Positions 55,499 through 64,000 of a stretch of DNA of 64,000 bases are shown in pieces. Below the pieces are notes generated by a model. It searched no databases. It was given only the letters and a program-made list of their open reading frames with translations, and was not told the origin of the DNA. Every line of letters starts with the position of its first letter. Positions within the stretch are counted from its first letter, which is position 1. A program made the translations under genes and the position numbers. The DNA lies in contig NZ_CP160906.1 in assembly GCF_041080865.1 (NCBI RefSeq), positions 620,001 through 684,000 of the forward strand, in the 5' to 3' direction. This stretch comes from Psychromonas sp. MME1 (GTDB lineage Bacteria; Pseudomonadota; Gammaproteobacteria; Enterobacterales; Psychromonadaceae).

Positions 55499-56368
55499 AT
55501 GTTAATTGATCTGCACTCACACACGAAAGCGTCGGATGGACAATTAACCGCCAAAGAACTCGTTGAGCGCGCAGCAAATCGGCAAGTTGATATATTGGCA
55601 ATTACTGACCATGATACGGTTGATGGCTTAGCTGAAGCTCGACAAACTATTGCTGAGAAAAATCTAAAGTTAACGTTAATTGATGGGATCGAAATAACCA
55701 CGAATTGGTTAAATCATGAAATTCACCTTGTTGGTGTCAATATCGATCCCAGCCATCACGCATTAACCGATTTAATCGCACAGCAAAAGCTAAAGCGTGA
55801 AGAGCGAGCGATGGAGATGGGTAGGCGATTAGAAAAAGCAAAATTATTGGGCGTCTATGAAGGGGCGAAAGCTCTGGCTGGTGACGGTGCAATCACGCGT
55901 GCTCATTTTGCTCGGTATTTAGTGACCATAGGCGCTGCACCAAGTTTCGCAAAAGTGTTTGATAAATATTTAAGTCGTGGCAACATCGGCTATGTTCCGC
56001 ATAATTGGGTTGACTTAGCGGAGGCCATTGCAGTGGTCCATTTAGCGGGTGGACAAGCTATTTTGGCTCACCCTAACCATTACCATCTATCCAATAAATG
56101 GATGCGCCGCTTGTTTAGTGAGTTTAAAAGTTTTAATGGTGATGCCATGGAAGTGGCGATGGGGCAGCAGTCTCCACAAATGCGTCAGCAGTTAGCGATG
56201 TGGAGTGTTGAATATGGATTACTCGCATCGCAGGGGAGTGATTTTCATTTTGTGGGGCCTTGGCGTGACCTCGGTAAATCGTTACATTTACCCGATATAA
56301 GTAAAGCAGTATGGGCAGATTGGCCTATTTACAAAGAACTATTAAGTAGAGACGGAATGTTAAAATGA
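55499..56368 (+). CDS. rnm: 5'-3' exoribonuclease Rnm (YciV), PHP family
   Basis: Rnm removes short leaders from the 5' end of 5S rRNA and other RNAs. The 289-residue PHP-domain protein has MLIDLHSHTKASDGQL, ILAITDHDTVDGLAEA, LIDGIEITT and ASQGSDFHF, the metal-binding sites. ATG 55499 has AGGA five bases upstream. It is divergent from trpL and overlaps yciO by four bases. Confidence 0.92.
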   Translation: MLIDLHSHTKASDGQLTAKELVERAANRQVDILAITDHDTVDGLAEARQTIAEKNLKLTLIDGIEITTNWLNHEIHLVGVNIDPSHHALTDLIAQQKLKREERAMEMGRRLEKAKLLGVYEGAKALAGDGAITRAHFARYLVTIGAAPSFAKVFDKYLSRGNIGYVPHNWVDLAEAIAVVHLAGGQAILAHPNHYHLSNKWMRRLFSEFKSFNGDAMEVAMGQQSPQMRQQLAMWSVEYGLLASQGSDFHFVGPWRDLGKSLHLPDISKAVWADWPIYKELLSRDGMLK

Positions 56369-56985
56369 GTCAATTTTTTTACGTGCATCCAGAAAATCCA
56401 CAAATTCGATTAATGAAGCAGGCGGTGGATATTTTAAAAAATGGTGGGGTAGTGATCTACCCGACGGATTCTGGCTATGCATTAGGTTGTACCATGGACA
56501 ATAAGCGTGGTTTAGAACGTATATGTCAGATTCGAGATTTAGATAAAAAGCATAATTTTACTTTGGTATGTCGAGACCTCTCAGAGATAGCCACTTATGC
56601 TCGCGTTGATAATCAAGCCTATCGTGCTTTGAAAAGTAATACGCCGGGTGCCTATACTTTTATATTTAAATCAACCAAAGATTTACCTAAAAGATTAATG
56701 AACCCAACTAAGCGCACTATTGGTATCCGCATTCCTGATAATGCGATAGCCTTAGCTTTATTGGCTGAGCTTGGTGAGCCTTTGATGACAACCAGTTTAA
56801 TTTTACCGGGTTCGCAAAGTACGGAGTTTGATCCTGAAGATATAAGAGACAAATTAGAAAACCGCGTAGATTTAATTTTAAATGGCGGTTATCTTGGCGA
56901 ATCACCAACGACAGTTATCGATTTTTCCGATGACGAAGTGGTTATTTTGCGTGAAGGTGCTGGTGATGTAAGCCCCTTTATATAA
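56365..56985 (+). CDS. yciO: YciO, TsaC/Sua5-like protein
   Basis: A 206-residue YrdC-fold protein related to threonylcarbamoyl-AMP synthase (MKQAVDILKNGGVVIYPTDSGYALGCTMDN, NTPGAYTFIFKSTKDLPKRLMNPTKRTIGIRIP, TTSLILPGSQ). YciO is similar to TsaC but its role in tRNA modification is unclear. The start overlaps the rnm stop (ATGA). Confidence 0.92.
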   Translation: MSQFFYVHPENPQIRLMKQAVDILKNGGVVIYPTDSGYALGCTMDNKRGLERICQIRDLDKKHNFTLVCRDLSEIATYARVDNQAYRALKSNTPGAYTFIFKSTKDLPKRLMNPTKRTIGIRIPDNAIALALLAELGEPLMTTSLILPGSQSTEFDPEDIRDKLENRVDLILNGGYLGESPTTVIDFSDDEVVILREGAGDVSPFI

Positions 56986-57080
56986 AAACAGCGCACCATT
57001 GTTAGGTGTGATTAAATTTGCCAACAGCGCCTTTGCGCTTGTTGGTATTGGCTTAATGAGAATTACCCAAGGATATTAAA

Positions 57081-57956
57081 ATGAGTGAAAAACTACAGAA
57101 AGTATTAGCGCGTGCAGGTTTAGGATCGCGCCGTAAAATGGAAACGATTATTGCCGAAGGACGTGTTAGTCTCGATGGTAAAATTGTGCAACTCGGTGAA
57201 CGTGTTACTGAAGATCAAGTGATCCGTGTCGATGGTCATGTGGTTAAAAATAAAACCGCAGAAACCGTCGTTTGTCGCATATTGGCATACAACAAACCGG
57301 AAGGCGAAATTTGTACGCGCAGTGATGAAGAGGGGCGTAAAACTGTATTTGAACGTTTACCGCGTTTAAATGGTGCACGTTGGATCTCCATCGGTCGATT
57401 AGATATTAATACCTCGGGTTTATTGCTATTTACCACCGATGGTGAATTTGCTAATAAAATGATGCACCCCAGTAATGAAGTCGAGCGTGAATATGCGGTA
57501 CGTGTCTTTGGTGATGTTGATGAAGCGATGCTTAACCGTTTACGCATGGGGGTGAAACTCGATGACGGCGAAGCGAAGTTTTTATCAATTAAAGAGTCAG
57601 GTGGCGAAGGTATTAATCGTTGGTTCCATGTTGTATTAACAGAAGGTCGTACACGTGAAGTACGTCGTTTATGGGAAAGCCAAGGTGTACAGGTAAGTCG
57701 TTTAATGCGTGTACGTTATGGCAATATTCATTTAGATAAACAGTTACCCCAAGGTGGTTGGCAAGAGTTAAACCTAAAAGAGGTCAACTATTTACGTAAA
57801 TTAGTGGATATGCCTAAGGAGACGGAAAGTAAGGTTCGTGTCGATATTGGTAAAGTAAAAAATGCACAATCGCGTATTCGTCGCGCGGTGAAAAAACATA
57901 GTCAGCATCGTAAAACGAATGAGCGTCGCCGTAATACCAGCCGAACGCGTAGCTAA
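57081..57956 (+). CDS. rluB: 23S rRNA pseudouridine synthase RluB
   Basis: RluB makes pseudouridine 2605 in 23S rRNA. The 291-residue protein has an N-terminal S4 domain ([29 protein letters not shown]), the catalytic aspartate in [21 protein letters not shown], and a basic C-terminal tail. AAGGA precedes the ATG. It completes the trp-rnm-yciO-rluB order of gammaproteobacteria. Confidence 0.94.
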   Translation: MSEKLQKVLARAGLGSRRKMETIIAEGRVSLDGKIVQLGERVTEDQVIRVDGHVVKNKTAETVVCRILAYNKPEGEICTRSDEEGRKTVFERLPRLNGARWISIGRLDINTSGLLLFTTDGEFANKMMHPSNEVEREYAVRVFGDVDEAMLNRLRMGVKLDDGEAKFLSIKESGGEGINRWFHVVLTEGRTREVRRLWESQGVQVSRLMRVRYGNIHLDKQLPQGGWQELNLKEVNYLRKLVDMPKETESKVRVDIGKVKNAQSRIRRAVKKHSQHRKTNERRRNTSRTRS

Positions 57957-57966
57957 CGTTATTTGC

Positions 57967-57993
57967 TAGCCACCTTCGCAAAGAAGGTGGCTA
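57967..57993. terminator. Terminator between rluB and the efflux operon
   Basis: TAGCCACCTTC (57967-57977) pairs perfectly with GAAGGTGGCTA (57983-57993). It serves the convergent ends; the T tract is weak on both sides. Confidence 0.75.
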
Positions 57994-58005
57994 CGTTATG
58001 GCAAA

Positions 58006-59514
58006 TTATTGTAACAGATCATCCCAATTAGCCGTTCTTGCTTTCATCTCTTGTTTTATCTCTTGCGGTAATAAATCCACCGGATCACGATCCTCTCTTA
58101 TTTGCCACCCACCGCCGAGTGCAAGGTAAACATCGACCAAACTTGCTGCAATCGCTCCCTGGTGAGAGGCTAATAAATCTTCTTGTTGAGAATAGGAAAC
58201 TAAAGTGTTAATCACTGTATTAAAGTTTACCGCCCCATTTTGATATTGAAAGGTGGCAATATCCGCAGCACGTTTTGCTGCTGCCGCCGATGTTTCATAT
58301 AACGTCACTTGTTCTTGATTTTTTAAGTAGGCGACTATTTTATTTTCAACTTCAACCTGTGCGGATAAAACGATGTTTTTGTAATCAATTAATAATTGTT
58401 GGAATAAGGCATCCTGTAAACGAACATTACTCTGTAATCTTCCATAATTGAATATATCCCATTCAAAGGCACTGAAAATCGACCATGTTTTGCTATTACT
58501 ATTGAATAAATTACCCATGCTATCGGCACTGTTTCCGATAGAGCCGCCTATCGAAAAGTGTGGATATAATTCACTGGCCGCAAAGCCTATTTGTGCACTT
58601 TGAGCGGCCAGCGAACGTTCTGCTACGCGAATGTCAGGTCGTCGGCGGATAAGATCCTGTGGCATTCCCAAGGCGATGAATGGTGAAGCAATGGGAATAG
58701 CTTGTTGCTCGTTCAGTATATAATTCAGTGCTTGCGGCGATTCTCCTAATAGTAGTGCTAACGCATTTTTAGATTGCTGCAGTGATATCTGTAAACTTGG
58801 TACACTTGCTTTGCTGTTGTTGAGTAAGCTTAATGCCTGATCGACATCCAACTCACTGGTATCGCCGGCATTCGCTTTTGCTAAGGCAATGCGGTAGTTT
58901 TCCTCTTGCAGTTGGATACTTAACTGTGAAACATCAATGCGCCGTTGATAGGTGCGAATTAAAATGTAATTTTTAACGACTTGTGATATTAGCGAGATGA
59001 CTACGCCATCATAATTGGCAACATTGCCATCGAGTTGCGCTTGAGATGATTCAATTTGACGCTGAAAACGGCCCCATAAGTCAACCTCCCAACTCAAATT
59101 AAAGCCACTATTATAGTTGTTGAATGCGCTGCCATTTGCTTCTTGCCTTGATACACCCGCAGTGATGGATTGTTGTTGTGGATATTGATTCGCAGTGGCA
59201 ATCGCCAATTGTTGCTGTGATTGTAAAACACGTAGCGCCGCCGAGCGAATGTTGAGGTTTTGTTTTAATGCGGCTTCTACAAGACCATTAATTTGCTCAT
59301 TGTGGAATGCATTTTTCCACCATTCAATACTCGGTTGTTGGTTTTCAATAGCAGCATGTTTATCTACTATCGCCATTTCTTGTTGCTGCTCTGTAAATTT
59401 TGTCTGCTCTGGGATGAGGTCATTATCGCTAGGAGCGATATAATTAGGACCCAGTGTTGTACAGCCACTAAGTACTAAACAGAGTAAGGGTGTTATCACT
59501 CTATTTTTTTTCAT
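58006..59514 (-). CDS. Outer membrane efflux lipoprotein (NodT-like)
   Basis: A 502-residue TolC-like lipoprotein (lipobox LSGC in MKKNRVITPLLCLVLSGCTTLGPNY). It carries two OEP halves (VEAALKQNLNIRSAALRVLQSQQQL and PQDLIRRRPDIRVAERSLAAQSAQIGFAASELYPHFSIGG). The start at 59514 gives a proper lipoprotein signal; an upstream in-frame ATG at 59556 is possible. It is the last gene of the FUSC efflux operon and is not closely similar to the other channel at 45754. Confidence 0.88.
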   Translation of the reverse strand: MKKNRVITPLLCLVLSGCTTLGPNYIAPSDNDLIPEQTKFTEQQQEMAIVDKHAAIENQQPSIEWWKNAFHNEQINGLVEAALKQNLNIRSAALRVLQSQQQLAIATANQYPQQQSITAGVSRQEANGSAFNNYNSGFNLSWEVDLWGRFQRQIESSQAQLDGNVANYDGVVISLISQVVKNYILIRTYQRRIDVSQLSIQLQEENYRIALAKANAGDTSELDVDQALSLLNNSKASVPSLQISLQQSKNALALLLGESPQALNYILNEQQAIPIASPFIALGMPQDLIRRRPDIRVAERSLAAQSAQIGFAASELYPHFSIGGSIGNSADSMGNLFNSNSKTWSIFSAFEWDIFNYGRLQSNVRLQDALFQQLLIDYKNIVLSAQVEVENKIVAYLKNQEQVTLYETSAAAAKRAADIATFQYQNGAVNFNTVINTLVSYSQQEDLLASHQGAIAASLVDVYLALGGGWQIREDRDPVDLLPQEIKQEMKARTANWDDLLQ

Positions 59515-59585
59515 ATGGTCTAAACGATCATCTTGATCTATTGGTAACGCGGCCATTCTTTTCTCTTATGTGTAGACATTAATTG

Positions 59586-60689
59586 CTATGAACATGGTTC
59601 GGAAAAAACCAGTACAGATGCTGTTGAGCCGACACGTAGTGCGACATTTTCAGGAATATCGAGTAATTTGATATTAACAGGGATACGCTGTGCAAGTCGA
59701 ATCCATTCAAAGGTCGGATTGATAGTGGGAAGTAGTTCAAATCCAGTGCTTCCCGTTTGCTGGGCAATCCCCCAACCTAAATCAGTGACGACCCCTTCGA
59801 TCGGAGTGTCTGGATAGCTCATTAAGGTGATAACTGCACGATTACCTGGGCACATATTTCCGACGGAGTTTTCCTTAAAGAAGCCACTTATCCAATAACT
59901 ATTCACATCAACAAAGGCAATAATGGGTTGGTTGGCCACCACCTGAGAACTGATTCGCAAATTTAAATTGGTAACATAACCATCAACGGGCGCGATCACC
60001 TTGGTAAACTGTAAGTTAAGTTTAGCTTGCTCTACAGCTGCGCGGGCCGCTCGAATTTTAGCATTGTCTTCCCCCATTGCGCCAAGTGCCGCTCTGTTTT
60101 GTGCCAAATCCGCTTTTGCGGCAAGCAGTGTGGCGTTAGCTTGACTGAGACTCGCTTCCGCTGATTTTTTTTGTTCAATGGATATTTCGTAATTAGCCTT
60201 AGCCAGTTGTACCGCTTTTAAGGACGTTGCTTTTTGTGGCAGTAACTCCTGTTGGCGTTGATATTCCGCTTTGTTTTTTGCAATGGTGGCAAGGTTTGCA
60301 TCAATATTCGCATTTGCCTGAGTAATGGCATGAAGTGACACGTTAACATGGGCTTCGCTTGATTTTATTTGCTCAATCAGAGAGTTGTAATTATTAACTG
60401 CGCTGTCAAGTTGTGCCGTTGCTTGTGCTAAGGCATTGTCAAAGGTACGCGGATCTATCTCAAAAAGCAGTTCGCCAGCCTTGACAAACTGATTGTTTTT
60501 TATTGGCAAGGTAATGATTTCGCCAGAAACACGCGGTGCAATTTGAATCACTTTTGCTCTCACTTGCCCATCTCGCGTCCATGGATGGTTTATATAGTCA
60601 TAATATTTATAGGCAAAGGCTAATACTGCAATGAGCAGCACACTTCCCGTTAATAAGTAACTTCGATATTGTTTAATGAAGGTCGCCAT
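59586..60689 (-). CDS. HlyD/EmrA-type membrane fusion protein (AaeA-like)
   Basis: A 367-residue periplasmic adaptor with one N-terminal anchor (YLLTGSVLLIAVLAFAYKYY), the biotinyl-lipoyl stretches (VSGEIITLPIKNNQFVKAGELLFEIDPRTFDNAL and NLQFTKVIAPVDGYVTNLNLRISSQVV), a long helical hairpin between them, and SYWISGFFKENSV. It joins the FUSC pump to the outer-membrane channel. Confidence 0.9.
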   Translation of the reverse strand: MATFIKQYRSYLLTGSVLLIAVLAFAYKYYDYINHPWTRDGQVRAKVIQIAPRVSGEIITLPIKNNQFVKAGELLFEIDPRTFDNALAQATAQLDSAVNNYNSLIEQIKSSEAHVNVSLHAITQANANIDANLATIAKNKAEYQRQQELLPQKATSLKAVQLAKANYEISIEQKKSAEASLSQANATLLAAKADLAQNRAALGAMGEDNAKIRAARAAVEQAKLNLQFTKVIAPVDGYVTNLNLRISSQVVANQPIIAFVDVNSYWISGFFKENSVGNMCPGNRAVITLMSYPDTPIEGVVTDLGWGIAQQTGSTGFELLPTINPTFEWIRLAQRIPVNIKLLDIPENVALRVGSTASVLVFSEPCS

Positions 60690-60692
60690 AGG

Positions 60693-60905
60693 TTATCCTG
60701 GAATGACAAAAAGACTAAAGAAAATAGTATAAATAATGTTAAATGCAATAAACACTATCGGGGTATAGAAAAAGTATTTGGCTAAATCATACTTGTTTAA
60801 TAAATAGACGGTTAACATAGAGACTATGATGGCCAGTATCCAAGCAATAAACAGAGGCGGAAAATAGACGCCACCGAGGGCAAATTCATGGGGAATAAAA
60901 CGCAT
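60693..60905 (-). CDS. DUF1656 inner membrane protein (AaeX-like)
   Basis: A 70-residue protein with two membrane segments (FPPLFIAWILAIIVSMLTVYLL and FFYTPIVFIAFNIIYTIFFSLFVIPG). The start MRFIPHEFALGGVYFPP is the DUF1656 signature; the longer frame from 60929 is unlikely. Its start overlaps the FUSC stop by one base (TAATG). DUF1656 proteins regularly accompany AaeAB-type pumps; function unknown. Confidence 0.88.
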   Translation of the reverse strand: MRFIPHEFALGGVYFPPLFIAWILAIIVSMLTVYLLNKYDLAKYFFYTPIVFIAFNIIYTIFFSLFVIPG

Positions 60906-63085
60906 TATGCAAACCTCTCTTGTTGCCATTGTTGCCAGTCTATTGCCTTTGCTGCGTGTAAATAGTTAATACTTGCTTCTGATATTCCACGATAACTTGC
61001 AATCAATAGCAAGATTGATTCTGCTTCATCTTCACTGATGATATTAGCTATTTTATTGACTATTTGTGTTGTGAGGTACTCCATATTGGCCAGTCGTTGC
61101 CTCATAAACTCTTCATTTCCTGCATTCGGGGGGCGACTCCATAACTGTAAAGGCTCCATAATAAATTTTTTAAATTTATTTAACTGTCTATTTAGCTCAA
61201 GATTATCACAGTAGATCCCATCACATTGATGTAATTGTTCAATTCGATAGGATAACGTTTGCAAGGCAAGGAGTAAATCATGTGACTGTTGTTGCGTTGT
61301 ATTATTAAAGGTTTTGTAATCAATAGCTCGGGTCCATGTACCGATATCCTGAGGCAATGCTTTTATTTCATTCAAATGTCGCGATAATCGATACAGAAAA
61401 AAAGATGATTTATTTTTTTTGGCAAAAAAGAGTGAATTAGCAGATAACCACAGTGCTTTTTTAAAAAAGTATTGCACGCGTTTTTGTACATGTTTCTCTG
61501 GAGAGGAATATTGTAATAAATAAGAGACTATATAGGCTAAAGAAACAGCCATAACCATGAACAGGCCTTTATTGAAGATTGCTGCTACGTCATAGTTTTG
61601 TTGGTTGGAAATTACGATGATATTATTAATGCTCATCAGCGAAACCAATTTTCCAGTGCCTGTAAAAAAGTAGGAAGCGTAGGAAACTATAATAAAAAAG
61701 ACCAGCGCCAGTTCAGCAAAAAGGGTGATTTCAGGCAAGATAAATATATAAATACAGATGCATATGGGAATAAGAAGGACAAAGTTTTTTAATATTTCAG
61801 CTAGATTGATTTGTTGATTTAAGCTCACACTCATGGCAAGTATTGCCGCTAACTCAAATAAAGCATAGTGTCCGGGCGTATCGATGTATATCCAAATGAT
61901 AAAGCCAATAATCAATACTAGAGGCGGAAAAAAAGCCTTGCAGATCGATATCCAAGTTGGTTTTATTGTTTTTTGCCATAAAGAAGGAGTTGGATATATT
62001 TCAACTGTATTAGCCGCTAAAAGCCCCATTAATCCTTGTAAATAATTAATCGTGTATTTTAGATTTTTATCGATCTCTTTTAGCTCTTTAAGGGTTAACG
62101 AGATAGCCGCTCTATCATAGTGAGAGAGTGTTTTTAAGATGGCAGGATCTGCCACTAAAGGGATTTCGCTTAGTTCGATATGACATTTCTTATTAGATAC
62201 GATCTCCTCTATTTCATTAAATAGTTGTATTCGTTGGCTAAGATGTTCATTTAATCTAGGTATGACTGCATTTAGGTCGAGATGTGAAAGCATCGATAAG
62301 CTTGCATGCCATTTTTGTAAACACTCCGTCTGTACAGTAAAAATAGCGACCATCCCTTTCAAGAGGTGGCGATTGCTAAATATTCTAATATTTTCAGAAC
62401 TTTCTATTTGTGTTGCATTGCTAAAGTTAGTTAACAGTGTGATTTGTTGGTTACCAAATTCAACCTGCGATAAGCTTGATGGCGAACCCTCTATTATTTG
62501 TTGGCAATTGGCGATCATTAATTTTTGGCTATGGATAAGTTTAAGATAGGCTTGTTTAATTGCTCCGGTATTTTTTTGTGGCCAAATAAATATGCCAATC
62601 AGGCTATAGACAGCGACCCCGAGTATTGTTTCAATGGTGCGTGCAATAGCATGTTGAAAGAAATCATTGACATCCCCTGGTATTGCTGTGATCGCAACGG
62701 CTAAACAAGTAAACCCCATAACATTCCAGAAATAGGGTTTATCCTCATCGATTACCATCATGTAGCTTGTAAAGAAAATAAAAACGCTACAAAATCCTAA
62801 AAATAACCATCTTTCCTGCGGCGCTAAGGCGACAATGGCAATAGCGGCTAGGCAGCCAGGTATGGTGCCCGCAGCCCGTAACATCCCTTTTTTTAAGGAT
62901 AATCCCGGCGGAGACAAGGAAACCATAGCGACTGCGAGAGCTGACCAGTAGGGATTTAACCAGCCAGAGCCAAGTGCGATACCATAGGCAATGACAAAGG
63001 CCATGCCGACTTTAATCGCTTCTTTGGTGTGACTTGATATTGTTAATCTAGTCATAGTGGTGCGACTACTTATTTGATTATTCAT
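60905..63085 (-). CDS. FUSC family inner membrane efflux protein (AaeB-like)
   Basis: A 726-residue protein with two blocks of membrane segments (about 20-180 and 380-530) and two cytoplasmic domains, the layout of fusaric-acid resistance/AaeB proteins, which export aromatic acids. Features: EAIKVGMAFVIAYGIALGSGWLNPYWSALAVAMVS, and the repeat-like TWISICKAFFPPLVLIIGFIIWIYIDTPGHYALFELAAILAMS. No LysR-type regulator such as aaeR is visible upstream in the 63086-63184 spacer. Substrate inferred only from the family. Confidence 0.88.
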   Translation of the reverse strand: MNNQISSRTTMTRLTISSHTKEAIKVGMAFVIAYGIALGSGWLNPYWSALAVAMVSLSPPGLSLKKGMLRAAGTIPGCLAAIAIVALAPQERWLFLGFCSVFIFFTSYMMVIDEDKPYFWNVMGFTCLAVAITAIPGDVNDFFQHAIARTIETILGVAVYSLIGIFIWPQKNTGAIKQAYLKLIHSQKLMIANCQQIIEGSPSSLSQVEFGNQQITLLTNFSNATQIESSENIRIFSNRHLLKGMVAIFTVQTECLQKWHASLSMLSHLDLNAVIPRLNEHLSQRIQLFNEIEEIVSNKKCHIELSEIPLVADPAILKTLSHYDRAAISLTLKELKEIDKNLKYTINYLQGLMGLLAANTVEIYPTPSLWQKTIKPTWISICKAFFPPLVLIIGFIIWIYIDTPGHYALFELAAILAMSVSLNQQINLAEILKNFVLLIPICICIYIFILPEITLFAELALVFFIIVSYASYFFTGTGKLVSLMSINNIIVISNQQNYDVAAIFNKGLFMVMAVSLAYIVSYLLQYSSPEKHVQKRVQYFFKKALWLSANSLFFAKKNKSSFFLYRLSRHLNEIKALPQDIGTWTRAIDYKTFNNTTQQQSHDLLLALQTLSYRIEQLHQCDGIYCDNLELNRQLNKFKKFIMEPLQLWSRPPNAGNEEFMRQRLANMEYLTTQIVNKIANIISEDEAESILLLIASYRGISEASINYLHAAKAIDWQQWQQERFA

Positions 63086-63253
63086 TGGCTATATAGGGTA
63101 ATTGGCATGGCGTTATCTCTTCCTGCATTGTAAATTTAATTGCTTATCCTGTATTGTAATTTATTTGCTCTGTGTGAAATTTAGGTTATATGTTTAATTC
63201 AACTCTATTATGAGTCCCATTCACTATTTTCAATCAACAAATGGTCGCCACTA

Positions 63254-64000
63254 TTGAGTCATATTCTTTTACGCAACACTATTGAAGGTTTAATTCTATC
63301 TCGACAGCAAAATGAAACGGCACAGGGGGTTGAGCTGGTTCTATGGCTTGCCACTGGCTTAGGTCCGTGTCGTGTAGTTATTCCTGCGCAACGTTATGTA
63401 TTTCTGATTTTACAGGATGATTTAGCGCGTGCTATTTCATTATGGCAAAGCAGCAAGCTAACCCCGCAACAAATTCGCTCATTATCCATTAAATCTTTCA
63501 ATCAGCAACCTGTTACTGCAATTTATACATTGAATAATAAACAATTCCGAGCATTACAAAGTATTTTAGATAGTGCCGGTATTGCGCATTTTGAAGGAGA
63601 TATAAAAATAGCAGATCGCTATCTCATGGAGCGCTTTATCTATGGCACAGTAAAAGTGCAGGGGGATATAGAGTGGAATGGACGTTATTGGACAAGCATT
63701 GCTCCTAAATTAAGTGCGGGGACGGCTTCACCTCAACTAAAATTTGTCTCCTTAGATATTGAATGTAGTCCACGGCAAACGTTGTATTCGATTGCGTTAA
63801 CCTATGCGAATAGCAGCAGTGCATCGATAAATAGCTCGCCCTATTCACGGGTCTTAATGGTCGGCCAACAAGCGCAAACTGAAGATATCAACATTCAATG
63901 GGTGAAAGATGAGCGAGCACTATTAGAGGCGTTACAACAATGGTTCATTGACCATGATCCGGATCTTATTATTGGTTGGAATGTCGTTGATTTTGATATG
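63254..64000 (+). CDS. polB: DNA polymerase II (partial, runs off the window)
   Basis: The N-terminal part of the family B repair polymerase: GLILSRQQNETAQGVELVLWLATGLGPC, IADRYLMERFIYGTVKVQGD, the exonuclease motif Exo I in KFVSLDIECSP, and Exo II in DPDLIIGWNVVDFDM at the edge. E. coli PolB lines up throughout. The start is uncertain: no in-frame ATG exists after the stop at 63182; TTG 63254 is the best in-frame candidate, and a small indel near 63241-63285 could instead join the ATG at 63241. The 3' end lies outside. Confidence 0.85.
   Translation, partial: MSHILLRNTIEGLILSRQQNETAQGVELVLWLATGLGPCRVVIPAQRYVFLILQDDLARAISLWQSSKLTPQQIRSLSIKSFNQQPVTAIYTLNNKQFRALQSILDSAGIAHFEGDIKIADRYLMERFIYGTVKVQGDIEWNGRYWTSIAPKLSAGTASPQLKFVSLDIECSPRQTLYSIALTYANSSSASINSSPYSRVLMVGQQAQTEDINIQWVKDERALLEALQQWFIDHDPDLIIGWNVVDFDM

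Overview
The window is chromosomal DNA of a gammaproteobacterium. RNase II, RecR, YgiQ, YejK/YejL/YejM, YajQ, EttA, LpoB, the trp operon with a fused trpCF and a trpL attenuator, YciI/YciB, Rnm-YciO-RluB and DNA polymerase II all look like the enterobacterial/marine gamma set. AT-rich spacers, the gene order and protein wording suggest a marine psychrophile such as Psychromonas or a relative; the genus is inference, no rRNA is present.

Layout. 1-3.6 kb is an accessory patch: a Cfr10I/Bse634I-type restriction endonuclease, a convergent C5 cytosine methyltransferase, a small HTH protein, then a ParD/ParE toxin-antitoxin pair. Three copies of a long palindromic repeat punctuate it. 3.6-9 kb holds a DUF3545 protein, a broken asmA, a periplasmic binding-like protein, cyanase and a formate/nitrite channel. 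9-19 kb holds a fused PP2C phosphatase/protein kinase, recR, broken ygiQ, rnb, a tRNA-Ser(UGA), a GH18 lipoprotein with amides in place of three of its four motif acids, and a methylguanine-DNA methyltransferase. 19-31.7 kb holds yejM-yejL / yejK, a broken QueD-like gene, hinT, an LpoB/COG3014/LPP20 lipoprotein cluster, panE, yajQ, mscS, a double cupin and ettA. 32-41 kb holds an acyltransferase, glyA and oppABCDF. 41-47 kb is a complete RND tripartite efflux operon whose pump gene is frameshifted. 47.3-55.5 kb is a MITE-like repeat, then (minus strand) trpL-E-G-D-CF-B-A-yciB-yciI. 55.5-58 kb is rnm-yciO-rluB. 58-63 kb is a four-gene FUSC-type efflux operon. The window ends inside polB.

How genes work together. 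The restriction-modification unit has a palindrome placed exactly in the spacer of the methyltransferase promoter, beside the HTH gene, so a built-in regulatory circuit is likely. The trp operon carries a full set of attenuation elements. The two efflux operons each contain inner-membrane, periplasmic and outer-membrane parts. OppA is separated from OppBCDF by a leaky terminator-like hairpin, the usual way of making more binding protein than permease.

Quality note. Six conserved genes (asmA, ygiQ, the QueD-like gene, the RND pump, yciB, trpE) are each broken by a single small indel, some at homopolymers. This looks more like sequencing error than real decay, and the intact downstream frames support that.
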